Below are positions 43,755 to 52,791 of a DNA stretch of 64,000 nucleotides, piece by piece. The stretch spans positions 62,001 through 126,000 of the forward strand of contig JAEUUA010000025.1 of NCBI GenBank assembly GCA_016787755.1, read 5' to 3'. How positions within the stretch are numbered: position 1 is the first letter of the stretch; the number at the start of each line of letters is the position of its first letter. The stretch is from Cyclobacteriaceae bacterium. GTDB taxonomy: Bacteria > Bacteroidota > Bacteroidia > Cytophagales > Cyclobacteriaceae. A program made the position numbers and the translations under genes. The notes under the pieces are model-generated. The model saw only the letters and a program-made list of their open reading frames with translations. It made no database searches and had not been told where the DNA came from.

Positions 43755-44039
43755 ATGTTAAAAGACCTCGATCCCTTATTACATTCTCAGCTCAGGTTAG
43801 GTATAATGTCTCTTCTGATTAGTATGGACTCTGCAGAATTTACTTATCTGAAAGAAAAAACAAATGCTACCGCAGGAAACATTAGTGTACAGTTGGATAA
43901 ACTTGCAGAAGCAAACTATATAGAAATAAAAAAAAGTTTTAGAGGCAAACGACCCTTAACAACTTGTTCTATCACAAAAAAGGGAATCAAAGCATTCGAA
44001 GAATATGTTAATGCATTGAAAGAATACATTGGAAAATAA
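43755..44039 (+). CDS. Winged-helix transcriptional regulator
   Basis: A 94-residue DNA-binding protein made of a single winged helix-turn-helix, of the MarR/PadR-like HTH_27 type. It shows LHSQLRLGIMSLLIS, FTYLKEKTNATAGNISVQLDKLAEANYIEI (recognition region) and the wing KSFRGKRPLTTCSITKKG. No effector domain. It probably controls its own three-gene operon, with the membrane protein before it and the lipocalin-like protein after it. Confidence 0.85.
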   Translation: MLKDLDPLLHSQLRLGIMSLLISMDSAEFTYLKEKTNATAGNISVQLDKLAEANYIEIKKSFRGKRPLTTCSITKKGIKAFEEYVNALKEYIGK

Positions 44040-44066
44040 TTTCACCAACCATAAATAATAATTGAT

Positions 44067-44597
44067 ATGAAACTATACATCTCAGTTACCCTTATTCTTA
44101 TCCAGATTACGACCACATTAGCTCAAAACCAAAGCCATTTAAATCGTGAACAATTGAGGCCCTTGAATTATTTCATTGGCAATTGGAAAGGAACTGCTAC
44201 TATCCGAAAACAAGATGGATCCACCATCACAGTAAATCAAGAGGAAAAAATAACCTGGCAATTGGATAGCTTGCTCCTCAACTTTGAAGGGATTGGAAAA
44301 GACCCTGTTACAAACAAGCAAAGTTTCCATGCCTTTGCCTTGGTGTTTTATAATCCAGATACCAAACAGTTAGGAATGAAATCCTTCACTCATGAAGGAC
44401 AACAAACCGATGCTTACTTTACAGTTGTATCCGAAAATAAATTCGAATGGGGTTTTGATCTAAAAGACAACAGAGGAAAGATTAAATATACAATAACCTT
44501 ATCTCCCAAAGACAGGACCTGGTTTGAACAGGGCGAATTTTCATCCCAGGGCAATCAATGGTATCCCTTCATGACATTGAATTTAATAAAGCAATAA
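44067..44597 (+). CDS. Exported lipocalin-like protein (DUF1579/THAP4-like)
   Basis: A 176-residue protein with signal peptide LYISVTLILIQITTTLAQ. The mature part begins with LNYFIGNWKGTATIRKQDGS and continues as antiparallel beta-strands, the G-x-W opening and barrel pattern of lipocalin-like heme- or lipid-binding domains. It follows the regulator by 27 bases and ends 14 bases from the convergent Gfo/Idh/MocA gene. Ligand unknown. Confidence 0.7.
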   Translation: MKLYISVTLILIQITTTLAQNQSHLNREQLRPLNYFIGNWKGTATIRKQDGSTITVNQEEKITWQLDSLLLNFEGIGKDPVTNKQSFHAFALVFYNPDTKQLGMKSFTHEGQQTDAYFTVVSENKFEWGFDLKDNRGKIKYTITLSPKDRTWFEQGEFSSQGNQWYPFMTLNLIKQ

Positions 44598-44611
44598 TCA
44601 ACGTAAGTAGC

Positions 44612-46009
44612 TCAAACTACTTTTGCCGATTCAGGATCCCAGTTAATAATACTTTTATCGAAGTAGCTCTTGTTTGTTGCTAAGGCAGGGCCTGCGGCAC
44701 GCATACTAAAGATCGCATCTTCTTTGATTGCAGCTTTTTCCCGAATGCCTTTGTAAAAATTTACATGATGATCGAGGTTGGCATTGTAGCCTTTGGGTGC
44801 TTTGTATTCAAGATCGGAGGCACCCATAGTAGGTGCACTTTGGGGATATTTTGCCTTATACCATTTCTCGTATTCTTTTTGCTGGCTCTCAGAAAATGTT
44901 TCAAAAGAATCCCAGCCTCCATACCCCGGCTCATCCTGCATTTTGTGGTGAACCACTTTTACGGCATCCCAACCCATGTCAATGTATCCATCGGTTCCAA
45001 TTAATCGAAGTCCTTCACCCCGCTCACTTCCATCAACAAAATTTACGCGCATCTGCAAATTAAAGGCAGCATGTCTAGCAGATGCCGCATAATCATAAAC
45101 ACCTAAAATAACATCAGGTACATCCCGGCCATCCTTCCAATAGCGCAATCCACCCGTGGCTAAAATGCGATTAGGCCCATGCGAACTTGTTACCGCATGA
45201 AGGGCAGAGAATAAGTGAACGAAAAGATCACCCGCCACTCCCGTTCCATAATCCTGATAATTTCTCCATCTAAAAAAACGAACCGGATCATAAGGGCGCT
45301 TGGGTGCATCCCCAATAAAGTTATCCCAGTCAACTGTACCGGCATTGGCATCTGTTGGAATTGAATACTGCCAGGCACCGTTAGCACTATGCCGATCCAT
45401 CCATGTTTCTACCATTACCAAGTCTCCAATCGTTTTCGACTCAAAGAGTTCACGTGTCTTTTCCGTTACGATTGAACTAACGCGTTGACTTCCAACCTGA
45501 AATACCTTTCCCGTTTTCTTTTGCGTAGCAATTACTTCTGCTCCCTCTTCTAACCTATGCACCATGGGCTTTTCGCAATACACATGCTTTCCCTTATTCA
45601 TAGCTTCAATGGAAATCCGATCGTGCCAATGATCGGAAGTAGCAATGATCACGGCATCAACCTCTTTGCGATCGAGAATTTCTTTATAGTTTTTTGTCAC
45701 GAACAAATCCTTGCCATACACTTCCTTCGCATGATCCAACCTTCCTGTATACAGATCACAAACCCCCACTAACTTCACACCCGGTACTTGAAGCGTCCAA
45801 TGTGCATTATTAAAACCCATAATACCCATGCCTATAATCGCCACATTAACCTGGTCATTAGCTCCATAACTCGTAACCTCAACTTTTGGAGCATCCAGAT
45901 AAAATGATTTGCCGGGTCCAGCCAAGACAGCAGGTGCAAGCGATGATACGAGTGCCGTACCGGCTACTTTTTTAATAAAGCTTCTGCGTGAAGATTTTAA
46001 GCTAGTCAT
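44612..46009 (-). CDS. Tat-exported Gfo/Idh/MocA-family oxidoreductase
   Basis: A 465-residue NAD(P)-dependent oxidoreductase. The Tat signal is SSRRSFIKKVAGTALVSSLA, so the folded enzyme should reach the periplasm. The nucleotide fold has VAIIGMGIMGFNNA and the catalytic block is KHVYCEKPMVHRLEEG. Further blocks are GSQRVSSIVTEKTRELFE and FRWRNYQDYGTGVAGDLFVHLFSALHA. The ATG at 46009 starts the Tat signal. It is divergent from the heme/VCBS gene and near a Sus locus, which suggests a carbohydrate-derived substrate. In this exported subfamily NAD may be retained rather than exchanged (inference). Confidence 0.9.
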   Translation of the reverse strand: MTSLKSSRRSFIKKVAGTALVSSLAPAVLAGPGKSFYLDAPKVEVTSYGANDQVNVAIIGMGIMGFNNAHWTLQVPGVKLVGVCDLYTGRLDHAKEVYGKDLFVTKNYKEILDRKEVDAVIIATSDHWHDRISIEAMNKGKHVYCEKPMVHRLEEGAEVIATQKKTGKVFQVGSQRVSSIVTEKTRELFESKTIGDLVMVETWMDRHSANGAWQYSIPTDANAGTVDWDNFIGDAPKRPYDPVRFFRWRNYQDYGTGVAGDLFVHLFSALHAVTSSHGPNRILATGGLRYWKDGRDVPDVILGVYDYAASARHAAFNLQMRVNFVDGSERGEGLRLIGTDGYIDMGWDAVKVVHHKMQDEPGYGGWDSFETFSESQQKEYEKWYKAKYPQSAPTMGASDLEYKAPKGYNANLDHHVNFYKGIREKAAIKEDAIFSMRAAGPALATNKSYFDKSIINWDPESAKVV

Positions 46010-46070
46010 AAAATGGTATGGTTTATTAGTAAGTTTGAGATGTATTTTTAAGTCAATAAATATACTCAAA

Positions 46071-47621
46071 TTGTTAATTAAGCAGGTATCTCATTCTATC
46101 AAAAATTTTGTTTGGTTTCGAATTCCAACCATCATTTATTGTTGTCTATTCATTGGATCGACTTGTGTGTTTCTATTCTGCTGCGATCCAAAAAGAAAAT
46201 CAGACGAGCAACTAGCCAAACAGCATTGTGGAAGTTGTCATCTGTTTCCAGAACCCGGATTGCTAACCAAATCAATTTGGAAAAATGAAGTACTCCCAAA
46301 CATGGCCTTTAGAATGGGGCTCTTGAATTTAATGGAAGGAGCGAAATATGCTCCTCTTCAAGATCTTGTTACCGTGGCGAGCACTCTTCCGGGATCCCCT
46401 ATGGTAACCCAGGATGAATGGCAATCCATTGTGAATTATTTTGTAAGCAACGCCCCTGATACCTTGGTATTCGCACAGAAAGAAAAAATAAGAAACCTTG
46501 AAATTTTTCAAAGCTTCCATTACGCAGATTCAGAAGAAACGATTCCATTGGTTACGCTTGTTTATGCTGATACAATCCATCACAAACTTTTCGTTGGAAA
46601 TCGGAATGGAAAAATAACTCAGTTAACCAATACATTTAAAACAGAGAAAACATTCCAATTTAGCAGTCCGGCATCTCACCTTATGTATGATCAGGAAGAC
46701 GGATATTTAATATCCCTTATGGGAATCATGGATCCCAATGATCAATTGAAAGGTGAGTTAATCCAATTAAAATCAGAAAACGCCAACCGTGACTTAATAC
46801 TTGATTCCCTTAAACGTCCAGTGTATTTTGAAAAGGCTGATCTAAATGGAGACGGTAGTAAAGACTACATCGTATGCATGTTTGGGAACTATACGGGCGC
46901 TTTAGTTGCCTTTGAAAGCGATGAATTAATAGGGTATCGAAAGCATCTCATCTCACCGCTGCCAGGCACAAGAAGAACCTTGATTAAAGATTTTAATGGT
47001 GATGGGTTGCCTGACATTATTGCTCTATTCACGCAAGGTGACGAACAAATTATCTTATTCATGAACGAAGGAAATTTTAATTTCAAACAAAAAACTTTAC
47101 TGCGATTTCCACCGGTATATGGATCCACTTATTTTGATATTGCCGACTTCAATCATGATGGCAAGTTTGACATCCTTTATACCAACGGAGATAATTCAGA
47201 TTATTCTCAGATACTAAAACCCTATCATGGAGTACGGATTTTTACTCAACAATCAGATTTTGTGTTTAAAGAAACCTGGTTCTACCCTATGCATGGTGCA
47301 TCAAAAGCAATCACAACCGATTTTGATTTAGACGGAGATCTAGACATTGCTTCCATTTCCTTCTTTCCTGATTTTGAGAATCATGCAGAGGAAAGTTTTA
47401 TTTATTTTCAAAACTCAAATGGGAAATTTACAGCACGCTCACTTCCGGATGCAACGTCAGGGAGATGGATCGTGATGGAAGTGGCCGATATTGAAGGCGA
47501 TGGCGATCAGGACATTCTATTAGGCGCTTTGGATTTTAATTCCAAAGTGCCAGATCCCTTATTTCAACATTGGGAAGAAAAACGCACGTCCATTCTTCTT
47601 CTTAAGAACATACTTAGATGA
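46071..47621 (+). CDS. VCBS/FG-GAP repeat protein with N-terminal c-type heme site
   Basis: A protein of about 516 residues. The start is uncertain; a TTG at 46071 gives a plausible hydrophobic export segment (IPTIIYCCLFIGSTCVFLFCC), since longer forms would overlap the divergent gene. A single c-heme motif CGSCH follows at residues 53-57, with nearby Met residues (LPNMAFRMG) as possible axial ligands. From about residue 130 the chain is FG-GAP/VCBS beta-propeller sequence with repeated calcium-binding-like DxNxDG units: DLNGDGSKDYI, DFNGDGLPDII, DFNHDGKFDIL, DFDLDGDLDIA, DIEGDGDQDIL. It converges with the large VCBS lipoprotein gene at a gap of two bases. Electron transfer at the cell surface is possible but not shown. 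Confidence 0.82.
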   Translation: MLIKQVSHSIKNFVWFRIPTIIYCCLFIGSTCVFLFCCDPKRKSDEQLAKQHCGSCHLFPEPGLLTKSIWKNEVLPNMAFRMGLLNLMEGAKYAPLQDLVTVASTLPGSPMVTQDEWQSIVNYFVSNAPDTLVFAQKEKIRNLEIFQSFHYADSEETIPLVTLVYADTIHHKLFVGNRNGKITQLTNTFKTEKTFQFSSPASHLMYDQEDGYLISLMGIMDPNDQLKGELIQLKSENANRDLILDSLKRPVYFEKADLNGDGSKDYIVCMFGNYTGALVAFESDELIGYRKHLISPLPGTRRTLIKDFNGDGLPDIIALFTQGDEQIILFMNEGNFNFKQKTLLRFPPVYGSTYFDIADFNHDGKFDILYTNGDNSDYSQILKPYHGVRIFTQQSDFVFKETWFYPMHGASKAITTDFDLDGDLDIASISFFPDFENHAEESFIYFQNSNGKFTARSLPDATSGRWIVMEVADIEGDGDQDILLGALDFNSKVPDPLFQHWEEKRTSILLLKNILR

Positions 47622-47623
47622 AT

Positions 47624-50600
47624 TTAGAAAATCTTGTGACGGAATATCGATAATTTTTCGCGATTACTTCCGCTTATCAAATAAGACGTATCCCCCTTTA
47701 GGTAAACCAATGATTCAACCTGGCCATTCAGAAAAAGTCCACTTTGCGAAGGCGACAAAATTTTAAGGGATTTTGTTTGCTGGCCTAACATGATAATTCC
47801 CTTATTCGCATCATAATAGCCCGTGGAAACATCATAAGAATGATCGTTACCCGCTATCAGGGCATCCGATATTTTATCGTTATTAAAATCCTGAACAAGT
47901 ATTTTCTTTATAGGAGCGACCTGAACCGATCGGGGCAGTTCTTGAAACGTAAATTTTCCCTTATTATTCCATACCACATAACTTGATGCGGTGTTCACAT
48001 AAAACACATGATCTTGCCGGATCGTATCCGGATTAATAATCTCTTTGGCTGTGGAGTAACTAAACAGGGTATAGTTGGTAAACATTTTTCTAAAAAATGG
48101 AGATTGAGCCGCCAATTCATCTAAATAATTAATTGGATATTCCTGCATCACTCCTTTTTCATTTTTCCAATAAGCAGTTGTAACAGGATCTATAAATCCA
48201 TTTTTATCAAGATCAATTGCATAAGCCCGCATGGGATACTTTTCGGAGATGGTAAACCGATTGTTTAGCCCAAGATTTCCTGCGATATAATCTTCATCGC
48301 CATCGTTATCAAAATCACCCACTGCAAGACACGACCATAATCCATGTTTGCCTTCCAATTCAGCGTTTGAAACTGTCGTGAATCCTCTGCCTGCTTCATT
48401 TCGTAAAAAGACAAGCGAATTCCATTCGCGAGATAGCAGCAAATCCTGCCAGCCATCATTATCATAATCTGTCCAAACAGCATCGGTAACCATTCCTAGA
48501 TCAAAAATAAAATTAGTATCCACGTGCAGATTACCTTTGTCATTGATTAGCAAATACGAAGATTGACTTAACGGAAACCCAAATTCCTTGACCCTGCTTC
48601 CAATAAATAAATCAAGGTCTCCATCTTTATCAAAATCAAACGCTTTTGCTACTTCCGCTTGAAACGGAGGTAATGGAAGCTCTTCCTTGATAAATTCACC
48701 TTTTACTTTTCGATAAAGAAAATGCTTTCTTCCTTCTTTACTTTCTGACAGGTAATCGCCACCCAATGAAATCACATCGTTATCGCCATCATTATCGATA
48801 TCCACAATCAGTAAGTCAGATTCCTGCCCAAGCTTTATTCCTGTAAGCCCTTTCAATTCAGCCTCAATAAATCCAGCGCCTTTACGCAGAAAAGCTTGGG
48901 TAGGTTTCGTATTGGATGCACCAATCAAAATATCTTCTCGTCCATCCCCATCTAAATCGCCTGGCTTTATGCAGGGCCCTATTTGAGAATATTTATGTTG
49001 AATGATACTTTGACCAAAGAAAAAATCAATTAGATCTTTCTCACTATGCTGGTAGTTAATCAGATTAGGGGCTACACTAAAAAGTTTATTATTAGATTCT
49101 TTTACATGCCGAGGGCTATTTACCACTGCCTCTTTCTCGTGCAGAATCAGTACTTGATTGGCTGCGATATTTTTAGAAACGGTTTTTCGCGTGCCCAATG
49201 GCCAGATAATCTTAACAGAATCAACAACCGTACTTTTACCAATTCCAAAATGAAGAATGGGATCCACAGACGATAAGTATCCACGCGCAAGAAACTTTTC
49301 TGAATATTGATAATTCCCATTGCTCCATACCTCTACCTTAGCACCCATAGCCATGGTGTTTAGGCCTTCACCTTTCAGTTCGATCCGTAAATACTTGTTG
49401 CTTTCCTTTTTTGAGGAGTTATTTCTATATACAAAGGCGAGGTCATTGATATTATTAACTACATAATCAAGATCACCATCATTGTCTAAATCCGCAAAGG
49501 AGGCCCCATTTGAAAAAGAAGGAATTTTTAACCCCCAATTATCAGTTTGATCTGAGAAGGTGTAGTCACCTTTGTTTTCGTACGCATAGTTTGAGACTTT
49601 CACGATCGGAATCCGGCTTAGCATGTGATTGTCATCCGCAATAGAACCATAAACCTGTGCCTTGTAGTTAGTAAAATCTTTGTCGGTCAGGTCTTTCGGA
49701 AACCCATTGGTTACAAATAAATCTTTATCCCCATCATTATCAAAGTCAGCGAATAAGGGCGACCAACTCCATTCGGTTTGATAGATTCCGGCTAACTGGC
49801 CCACTTCGCTAAAAGGTAGCATGGTGGTGTCGTTAAAGCCATTATGAATTTGTAACATGTTGCGAACAAATTGCGGCTCATATCCGTACTTCTCATTGTT
49901 TATATATACATAATAACTATTGCCATTAATGGTTTGCTTCTTGCGTGCATATTGCTCGGGCATCATATCCATGGTAATAATGTCAGGGTTACCATCATTA
50001 TTCATATCGGCTACATCATTGCCCATTGAAAACCTGGATTGGTAGGATAAATAGAAGGGTGCTTCATTTTTAAAAGTTCCGTTTCGCTGATTGATATACA
50101 GCAAATCGTTAGAGATATAATCATTGGAAACATAAATATCCGGATATCCATCTTTATTAATATCCGCTATAGCCAGCCCTAACCCATATCCTTCGTAGGT
50201 GATTCCAGCTTTGATAGTAACATCGCTGAACTTCCCATTCCCAAGATTCTCGTATAAATGATCATTGTTTTCGGAACTTCCATCAAGAATCTTAGGATGG
50301 TAGTTAGTGGGTACCCCTTTCGTGATTACATTGTTTAATACATACAGGTCAAGATCACCATCGAGATCGTAATCAAAAAAAGCAGCACTCATGGAATAAC
50401 CGGTGTCAGCGATCCCATACTCGGCTGCGCGTTCGGTGAACGATGGAAGTCCATCATTTCCTAATCCATTATTTATCCACAGTTGGTTTTTGCGCTTCAC
50501 ACTATCTTTGTTCATCGTTGAAGTGAGATACACATCATTCCATCCGTCTGCATTTATGTCAACTACACAAACACCACTCAACCATTGACTGTCAGTAAGA

Positions 50601-50911
50601 CCATCAAATTGAGCGGTGATCTCGGAAAAGGAAAAGTTTCCTTTGTTTAAATAAATTTTGGAAAGAGTCCTGTTACCCGTAAAAATTATGTCTTGTAACC
50701 CGTCATTGTTTAAGTCACCAATGCCCACCCCACCCCCGTTATACATGTATTCATAGTGGAGGATATTAAAACTATCTTTATCAAGCACTACATTATTAAA
50801 ATTGATTCCGGTAGCTTCTGCTGGCATCAATTCAAAACGATTATTCTTTATACATGAAGAAAAAAGAATCGAAAAGAAAATCAGAAAGAGCAGATTTCGG
50901 AGTGTATGCAT
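47624..50911 (-). CDS. Large VCBS/FG-GAP lipoprotein with ASPIC/UnbV domain
   Basis: A 1095-residue outer-membrane lipoprotein (signal peptide ending ILFSSC, Cys20). It consists of two long arrays of FG-GAP/VCBS repeats with DxNxDG-type loops, such as DLNNDGLQDIIF, DINKDGYPDIYVSNDYIS and DMNNDGNPDIITMDMMPE, and later DLDGDGREDILIG and DFDKDGDLDLFIG. An ASPIC/UnbV-type module lies between them at about 540-610 (NKYLRIELKGEGLNTMAMGAKVEVW and VDSVKIIWPLGTRKTV). Such proteins commonly accompany SusCD pairs in Bacteroidota. It lies directly downstream of the SusC-SusD operon, after a terminator. Function unknown; binding of a surface ligand or complex carbohydrate is inferred. Confidence 0.88.
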   Translation of the reverse strand: MHTLRNLLFLIFFSILFSSCIKNNRFELMPAEATGINFNNVVLDKDSFNILHYEYMYNGGGVGIGDLNNDGLQDIIFTGNRTLSKIYLNKGNFSFSEITAQFDGLTDSQWLSGVCVVDINADGWNDVYLTSTMNKDSVKRKNQLWINNGLGNDGLPSFTERAAEYGIADTGYSMSAAFFDYDLDGDLDLYVLNNVITKGVPTNYHPKILDGSSENNDHLYENLGNGKFSDVTIKAGITYEGYGLGLAIADINKDGYPDIYVSNDYISNDLLYINQRNGTFKNEAPFYLSYQSRFSMGNDVADMNNDGNPDIITMDMMPEQYARKKQTINGNSYYVYINNEKYGYEPQFVRNMLQIHNGFNDTTMLPFSEVGQLAGIYQTEWSWSPLFADFDNDGDKDLFVTNGFPKDLTDKDFTNYKAQVYGSIADDNHMLSRIPIVKVSNYAYENKGDYTFSDQTDNWGLKIPSFSNGASFADLDNDGDLDYVVNNINDLAFVYRNNSSKKESNKYLRIELKGEGLNTMAMGAKVEVWSNGNYQYSEKFLARGYLSSVDPILHFGIGKSTVVDSVKIIWPLGTRKTVSKNIAANQVLILHEKEAVVNSPRHVKESNNKLFSVAPNLINYQHSEKDLIDFFFGQSIIQHKYSQIGPCIKPGDLDGDGREDILIGASNTKPTQAFLRKGAGFIEAELKGLTGIKLGQESDLLIVDIDNDGDNDVISLGGDYLSESKEGRKHFLYRKVKGEFIKEELPLPPFQAEVAKAFDFDKDGDLDLFIGSRVKEFGFPLSQSSYLLINDKGNLHVDTNFIFDLGMVTDAVWTDYDNDGWQDLLLSREWNSLVFLRNEAGRGFTTVSNAELEGKHGLWSCLAVGDFDNDGDEDYIAGNLGLNNRFTISEKYPMRAYAIDLDKNGFIDPVTTAYWKNEKGVMQEYPINYLDELAAQSPFFRKMFTNYTLFSYSTAKEIINPDTIRQDHVFYVNTASSYVVWNNKGKFTFQELPRSVQVAPIKKILVQDFNNDKISDALIAGNDHSYDVSTGYYDANKGIIMLGQQTKSLKILSPSQSGLFLNGQVESLVYLKGDTSYLISGSNREKLSIFRHKIF

Positions 50912-50962
50912 AAAGTAGGATGGAGCGATCATTATAAATCCTAAATAACTAATATAACAACT

Positions 50963-50995
50963 AAAAAAAAGCCGCTATTTCAAAAATAGCGGCTT
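50963..50995 (-). terminator. Intrinsic terminator between susD and the VCBS lipoprotein gene
   Basis: A perfect 12-bp stem AAGCCGCTATTT (50969-50980) with AAATAGCGGCTT (50984-50995) and a 3-base loop. On the minus strand it runs into eight T (opposite A 50963-50970). It ends the SusC-SusD transcript 21 bases after the susD stop. The next gene starts about 50 bases further on the same strand, so partial read-through may supply it. Confidence 0.93.
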
Positions 50996-51015
50996 ATAAA
51001 TTTAATAGTAAAAGA

Positions 51016-52770
51016 CTATCGGTTCTGCTTTAACTTACCATTAGAAATATCTATTTGGTTTTGAGGAACTGGAAAATTAACATCTTCAGCTCCAACTGTA
51101 GCCGATCCGTAAAGTGTAGAACGTTGAGTTTTCTCATAGGTGAGTACTCGGTTCAGTTCTGTAACTACATTTCCCCAGCGCTGGAGGTCAAAATAACGAT
51201 GACCTTCCATACCTAACTCCAATTTTCTTTCGTACTGAAGCGCCTTTCTCGCGTTGGCCTGAGAATCAAACGGGGCACCCGCTAAAGGATATTCAGATAT
51301 TACGTAATTAGCAGCATTAGTTGTTCCATCAGACTCTTTCACAAACCCTGCCGGGTTAGCAGCCCGTGCCCGAACCAAGTTAATATTAGTTCTCGCTCCT
51401 GCCAAATCGTTAGTTTCAATCTGACATTCAGCGAGCAACAAGAGTACATCAGCATAGCGAATCAAGCGATAGCCATTTGCTGTATAACCTGAAGTCCAGT
51501 TTCCAACTTCAGTATTAGTACCCTCCTGACTCTTTCTGTAAACTTGTTTTTTAGGAACATAAGGTCCAGCATAAGACTGATCACGAATCCAGTCGGAACC
51601 CGTAACCGGTCCCCAATCCAAATAGGGGATTCCACGTCTTCCAACCGACCAATCCAATCTAGGATCCAAAGGACCAGCGTCCTCAGTAAACGGTTGGGCA
51701 GGAGTCAACCCTTGATCATTAACCACAGGCTGGGTGTTATAACTATCATCTAATAAAGGGAGCCCACCAGCAGTTGTACGGAACGTGTTAACAAAATCAT
51801 GTGAAGGTTGAAAGAACCCACAGCAACCACCGGGAGATGCCCCACTCTTATATGGGAAATTAAGTACCTCACCCCATCCTGCATTCCACCCTCCAGATCC
51901 ATCATTTACCGAATATTGAACGGTATAAATTGCTTCAACTCCGTTTCTATTCGCAATGTCGAAGATATCGCCATATTTTGGTTCGAGACCAATTGCTCCC
52001 CCATTCGGCCGCTTGCCCGATGTCTTAACTGATTCGAGGATTGGCTTTGCCGCAGCATAATCTTTCTTGAGTTGCATGAGAGCCTTTGCATGAAGCACTT
52101 TTGCTACTGTTCCATTGAATCGTCCTATTTGACCCATATTATCTGGAAGGGTAGTTCCTGCCTGAAGGTCAGCCAAGATTAAATCCTTCACATCAATATC
52201 ATTCGTCAACGTTGCCTGATCCGTATTTTCGTCTACATAAGGGATTCCTGTTCCATCCGCTTTGGCCCATATTCTGTAAGCCTCTAAATGGTAATAGCCT
52301 CGTAATGTACGCGCTTGCTTTGTAAATGAATCCGCTTGCGCAGTCGTTACTTTTCCATTGGAAACTGCAGTTGCTAAAACTCTTAAGGCAGCGTTTGATC
52401 TTGCCACTCCATCATATATGGATCTCCATTTAACATTTAAATATGGATTCGTTGCTGATTCACTATACGTTTGAATCGGATTGATATCAGGTTGATCTCC
52501 TGAATCGGTTCCCTTATTGGCTTCAATCCCACGGATACTTCCATATACCCAATTTGAAGAAGCGGCTTCCCAGCCAAATCCATTACTTGCTATTCCGTCT
52601 AACAATGAGTAGGCACTGATTAATAAGGCATCAACCCCATCAGCTGTTCCTAACACTTGTGCATCCAATGATCCATTGGGAGTTACATTCAGGAAATCTT
52701 CTTTGCACGAATTAGTCATGCCGACTAAGACGGCCAATACTAATCCTATTTTAAGATTTATCTTTTTCAT
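51016..52770 (-). CDS. SusD/RagB-family outer-membrane lipoprotein
   Basis: A 584-residue glycan-binding SusD-like lipoprotein. The signal peptide MKKINLKIGLVLAVLVGMTN leads to Cys22 (NSCKEDFL). Family features are KQARTLRGYYHLEAYRIWAK, the ANGYRLIRYADVLLLLAECQIE helix and, near the end, YERKLELGMEGHRYFDLQRWG and FPVPQNQIDISNGKLKQN. It starts 21 bases after the SusC gene. Length is slightly above average for the family. Confidence 0.95.
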   Translation of the reverse strand: MKKINLKIGLVLAVLVGMTNSCKEDFLNVTPNGSLDAQVLGTADGVDALLISAYSLLDGIASNGFGWEAASSNWVYGSIRGIEANKGTDSGDQPDINPIQTYSESATNPYLNVKWRSIYDGVARSNAALRVLATAVSNGKVTTAQADSFTKQARTLRGYYHLEAYRIWAKADGTGIPYVDENTDQATLTNDIDVKDLILADLQAGTTLPDNMGQIGRFNGTVAKVLHAKALMQLKKDYAAAKPILESVKTSGKRPNGGAIGLEPKYGDIFDIANRNGVEAIYTVQYSVNDGSGGWNAGWGEVLNFPYKSGASPGGCCGFFQPSHDFVNTFRTTAGGLPLLDDSYNTQPVVNDQGLTPAQPFTEDAGPLDPRLDWSVGRRGIPYLDWGPVTGSDWIRDQSYAGPYVPKKQVYRKSQEGTNTEVGNWTSGYTANGYRLIRYADVLLLLAECQIETNDLAGARTNINLVRARAANPAGFVKESDGTTNAANYVISEYPLAGAPFDSQANARKALQYERKLELGMEGHRYFDLQRWGNVVTELNRVLTYEKTQRSTLYGSATVGAEDVNFPVPQNQIDISNGKLKQNR

Positions 52771-52791
52771 CTTCTCGTTTATTATAATTAA

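Noticed and set aside
46040..46051. ATG at 46040 as start of the heme/VCBS protein
   Set aside because: It is out of frame and reaches a stop after three codons; the in-frame TTG at 46071 is better.
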